The translations under genes were made by a program, and so were the position numbers. Positions 61,485 to 64,000 of a stretch of DNA of 64,000 nucleotides are shown here, one piece after another. Source of the stretch: Lachnospiraceae bacterium (lineage in GTDB: Bacteria > Bacillota > Clostridia > Lachnospirales > Lachnospiraceae); assembly GCA_902363445.1 (NCBI GenBank), contig CABJAB010000006.1, positions 1-64,000 on the forward strand. Reading direction: 5' to 3'. Position 1 is the first letter of the stretch. The number at the start of each line of letters is the position of its first letter. Under the pieces are notes generated by a model. That model saw only the letters and a program-made list of their open reading frames with translations, did no database searches and was not told the DNA's origin.

Positions 61485-63439
61485 AATCCGCTCTCCTCCG
61501 CTCCTCTGAGCCGCAGGCTCAGCATGGTGATATCATCAAACTGAGGGGCGCTGCCCACAAAGGCGTCGATATCTTCTTTGATAAGGGAAAGAAATTCTCC
61601 CGGCGCTACTTCTTTGTGGCGGTTCAATGCCTCCAGCATCCGGTCCGTCCCGAAAAGCGTATCATTCCTGTCAGTCGCCTCAGCCACCCCGTCCGTATAG
61701 ATATACAGGCTGTCGCCGGGGCCGAGCTCCAGCTCATACTCCCGGTAGCGGGCATCCTCCATACCCGCCAAAACAAATCCGTGCTTATCCTTCACGAGTT
61801 CATAGTCCCCGTTGTTTTTCCTCAGCGCCGGATACTCATGCCCCGCGTTGGCACAGGTGAGGCGTCCGGCTGAAATCTCCAGGATCCCCAGCCAGACGGT
61901 CACGAACATCTGCGCTTCGTTATTCTCACAGAGCTGATTATTGACCTTCTCCAATACCGCCTTAGGAGAGAGCCCAGTCTGAGCACAGTTTTTAAGAAGC
62001 GTTTTGGCAATGACCATAAAGAGGGCCGCAGGCACTCCTTTTCCGGATACGTCGGCGATGACGATCGCCAAATGGTCGTCATCCACCAGGAAAAAATCAT
62101 AGAAATCTCCGCCCACTTCCTTCGCCGGGGTCATGGTAGCATAGATATCGAATTCCGGTCGTTCCGGAAACGCAGGAAAGATGCAGGGCAGCATCGAGGC
62201 CTGAATCTCAGTAGCCACGGAGAGCTCTGCCCCAATGCGCTCCTTTTCCGCGGTGACGGCCCTTAAGTCGTGCATATAGGCAGTGATATCACGCATCATG
62301 GTATTACAGGAGTCCGCCAGGAGGTTTATCTCATCCCCCGTATCGATCTCCGTAATCTTCGGCTCAGGAATCTCTCCAGAATCCGCAGGCTGGGCCGCGA
62401 ACTCCCTGACGTTTTCTGCCAGCCTCTCCAGAGGATCGACGATATTCCGCTCCACGTACCACAGGAACACAATTGCCACGGCAAAGATAATATTGATCGC
62501 AAGGCCTACTATCTGATAGACATAGCGCCAATGGGTCAGCGTATCGTCTCCCGTCTGGGAATGATAAGCCGTGAGGCCCACAAAGGCGATGAAAATGACG
62601 GCGAGCATCAAAAACCCGATGACCACCTTTGTCTTGATCGTAGTCTTTACTTCCCGGGTGTTCCTGAGCTGCTCTTTTTTATCAAAATTAAAGGGTTTTC
62701 CCACTGACGGAAGCACCAGGACCATCGAAACCGCGAGCAGTACCGACGCTTTTATACTTTCCACCGGCGCTCCCCGCAGAAATGATATCCAAAACCATCC
62801 CAGGCCCAGGGCCGCCGCTGCAAAGAGCATACAGTCAAAACAAAGATAGCTCCCTTTTTTCCTGCGTTTCGCGCAAGGCACATAGTAGTCGGGATGAAAA
62901 CGCTCCAAAAATATCAGGATGGGAACTCCCAGCAGCACCGCAAAGTCAAAATTATTGAAAAACAACAGCGCATAGGAGCTTCCGCTTCCGGAAAATCCTG
63001 CCGTTTCAAAGATCAGGGACAGCATCCCGGTCACCACCAGGGAGTCCAGAAGGATCACATAAATGTATTTAAGTATCTTCCGCACGCTGCCAAGTGTCGG
63101 ATAGAGGTCTTTTTCATCGACCCGAAAAGAATACCACAGCTTATAAGGCAGATAAGCATAAAAGAAATTGGCCAGAAATCCCGTGATGCAGATAAAGGCA
63201 TTGCTTCCGGAAATCATATCTGAGATCAGGTTCCCAATCGCCGTACCGAACGCTGCGGCGGGGCCCCAAATGAGTCCCAGCACCGGCGGTATCACATTTG
63301 CCGGCCGTATTTCCGTGATTCCGGGCATCAGAGAGAGCAGCTGCCGGAAGGGAAGCGCCACCGCAAAAAACAGTACGGCGGAAAGGACCAGCCGGAGCCA
63401 GTTCTTTTTATCCCGGAGTGAATCCAAAATAACATTCAA
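61481..63439 (-). CDS. SpoIIE-type PP2C phosphatase with multi-spanning N-terminus
   Basis: 652 residues, TTG start at 63439 (SD AGGAGGG). The N-terminal half (about 15-260) has six or more membrane segments with the ECF S-component-like motif RPANVIPPVLGLIWGPAAAF. A second membrane region and a HAMP domain (about 280-390) follow, then a PP2C domain (420-645) with GGDFYDFF, IADVSGKG and DDITML. It should dephosphorylate an anti-anti-sigma factor, with the membrane domain as sensor. Confidence 0.87.
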   Translation of the reverse strand: MNVILDSLRDKKNWLRLVLSAVLFFAVALPFRQLLSLMPGITEIRPANVIPPVLGLIWGPAAAFGTAIGNLISDMISGSNAFICITGFLANFFYAYLPYKLWYSFRVDEKDLYPTLGSVRKILKYIYVILLDSLVVTGMLSLIFETAGFSGSGSSYALLFFNNFDFAVLLGVPILIFLERFHPDYYVPCAKRRKKGSYLCFDCMLFAAAALGLGWFWISFLRGAPVESIKASVLLAVSMVLVLPSVGKPFNFDKKEQLRNTREVKTTIKTKVVIGFLMLAVIFIAFVGLTAYHSQTGDDTLTHWRYVYQIVGLAINIIFAVAIVFLWYVERNIVDPLERLAENVREFAAQPADSGEIPEPKITEIDTGDEINLLADSCNTMMRDITAYMHDLRAVTAEKERIGAELSVATEIQASMLPCIFPAFPERPEFDIYATMTPAKEVGGDFYDFFLVDDDHLAIVIADVSGKGVPAALFMVIAKTLLKNCAQTGLSPKAVLEKVNNQLCENNEAQMFVTVWLGILEISAGRLTCANAGHEYPALRKNNGDYELVKDKHGFVLAGMEDARYREYELELGPGDSLYIYTDGVAEATDRNDTLFGTDRMLEALNRHKEVAPGEFLSLIKEDIDAFVGSAPQFDDITMLSLRLRGAEESGL

Positions 63440-63453
63440 CCTCGTTCCCTCCT

Positions 63454-64000
63454 TTACAGTACGATGTGGAGATTATTAAAGCCGATGACTCGTTTATAGC
63501 TGAATTCCTTCGCCACCTTCTTTACCAGATAGATCCCCAGCCCTCCGATGTCTCTCGACTCCGCGTCGGCCGTGATATCCGCGTCCTTTTTTGCCGTCGG
63601 GTCGAACTGAACGGCGTCGTCCCGAATATTCAAGAGCACCTGCTCTCCGGCAACGATCCGGATATCGATGTAGTGTTTTTTGCCGTCCTTAAACCCATAT
63701 TTGATGATATTGACCGCAATTTCCTCGATGCAAAGCAGGATATAATACTGTTTTTTTCCATCTATCCCGTTTTTATTACAAAACGCTTCAATCTCTTCAT
63801 TGAGCGCGACGATATTGGCCTCTTCATTCAAGATCAGTGTCTGATAAATCCGGTCCTCCGGGATTTCCGATGCCCGTATTTGCAGCGGGCTGCCTTTCGT
63901 CACCAGGACGGCTGTAAGCAGTGTCAGCACCTCCGATAGGAAAAGCGAGGCCCAGACTCCGTTTTCTGAAAGCCCGGCCCCATATACCAGCGCCCAGATG
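63454..64000 (-). CDS. MATE-like transporter fused to RsbW-type ATPase domain (N-terminus outside window)
   Basis: The frame is open to the window edge with no stop. The upstream part reads IWALVYGAGLSENGVWASLF, LSEVLTLLTAVLV, the last hairpin of a MATE transporter. The last 140 residues are an RsbW-type HATPase (IEEIAVNIIKYGFKDG, RDDAVQFDPTAKKD, DIGGLGIYLVKKV). A GTG at 63930 is not needed as a start. The stop is 15 bases before the phosphatase gene. It is either the first gene seen or a member of a longer operon. Confidence 0.75.
   Translation of the reverse strand, partial: IWALVYGAGLSENGVWASLFLSEVLTLLTAVLVTKGSPLQIRASEIPEDRIYQTLILNEEANIVALNEEIEAFCNKNGIDGKKQYYILLCIEEIAVNIIKYGFKDGKKHYIDIRIVAGEQVLLNIRDDAVQFDPTAKKDADITADAESRDIGGLGIYLVKKVAKEFSYKRVIGFNNLHIVL

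Noticed and set aside
1..64000. Transposases, insertion sequences, rRNA genes or a replication origin
   Set aside because: I saw no transposase frame, no rRNA sequence and no DnaA-box cluster. The only mobile-element protein recognised is the integrase at 2037-3116.

Overview
The window looks like a spore-forming, anaerobic gut clostridium of the Lachnospiraceae type. The evidence is a GC-balanced chromosome with many strong SD sequences, a SpoVB-type flippase, an Isc-type IscR-IscS-IscU-MnmA cluster, a duplicated FeoA with FeoB, DUF3793 plus flavodoxin, and acetyl-type MetA. Species cannot be fixed from sequence alone.

Layout. 1-3134 is the AT-rich right end of an integrated element: a cI-like switch region with divergent promoters and three operator palindromes, two XRE regulators, very small genes, a structured leader with a possible small RNA, and a tyrosine integrase abutting the 3' end of a tRNA-Ser(CGA) gene. 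3268-7769 is a cell-wall amidase and the iron-sulfur/tRNA-thiolation operon. 7850-18403 holds mostly housekeeping genes (SpoVB-like flippase, MetA-LigA-RluF, MATE pump with MerR regulator, acetyltransferase) and a manganese-type (yybP-ykoY) riboswitch in front of two uncharacterised genes. 18424-21491 is feoA-feoA-feoB. 21549-29461 carries a hybrid histidine kinase, a double-GntR regulator and a TetR-controlled FtsX-type ABC transporter. 29563-36741 is a seven-gene operon: methyltransferase, Cys-rich protein, two ABC exporter half-units, then ECF S, T and fused A-A components, laid out like streptococcal siaDEFGH haem/iron loci. 38492-39748 is a flavodoxin-DUF3793 operon. The feo, sia-like and DUF3793 operons share the palindrome GTTAG-N6-CTAAC at six places, which suggests one metal-responsive regulon.

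Two copies of a 0.6-0.7 kb structured repeat (36842-37535 and 48671-49278) bracket an 11 kb segment that contains a methyltransferase pseudogene, the flavodoxin operon, a nuclease-like gene and a 2522-residue protein with sixteen DUF11 repeats. 49395-52482 holds an MBL hydrolase, a GNAT, a ferredoxin-type aldo/keto reductase and a flavodoxin.

52689-64000 is the most unusual part: a same-strand, tightly packed locus. In transcription order it runs: a MATE-like transporter fused to an RsbW-type ATPase domain, a SpoIIE/PP2C phosphatase with a multi-spanning N-terminus, a stand-alone RsbW-like kinase, a nucleosidase-like protein, a GGDEF protein, an NHLM-type HlyD protein, a C39 peptidase-ABC exporter, a second NHLM-type ABC protein, two paralogous double-glycine Cys-rich peptides, a 64-residue protein, a sigma factor and a third double-glycine peptide with a zinc-ribbon-like core. 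I read it as a regulated peptide-export system with no visible modification enzyme. Its function is unknown.
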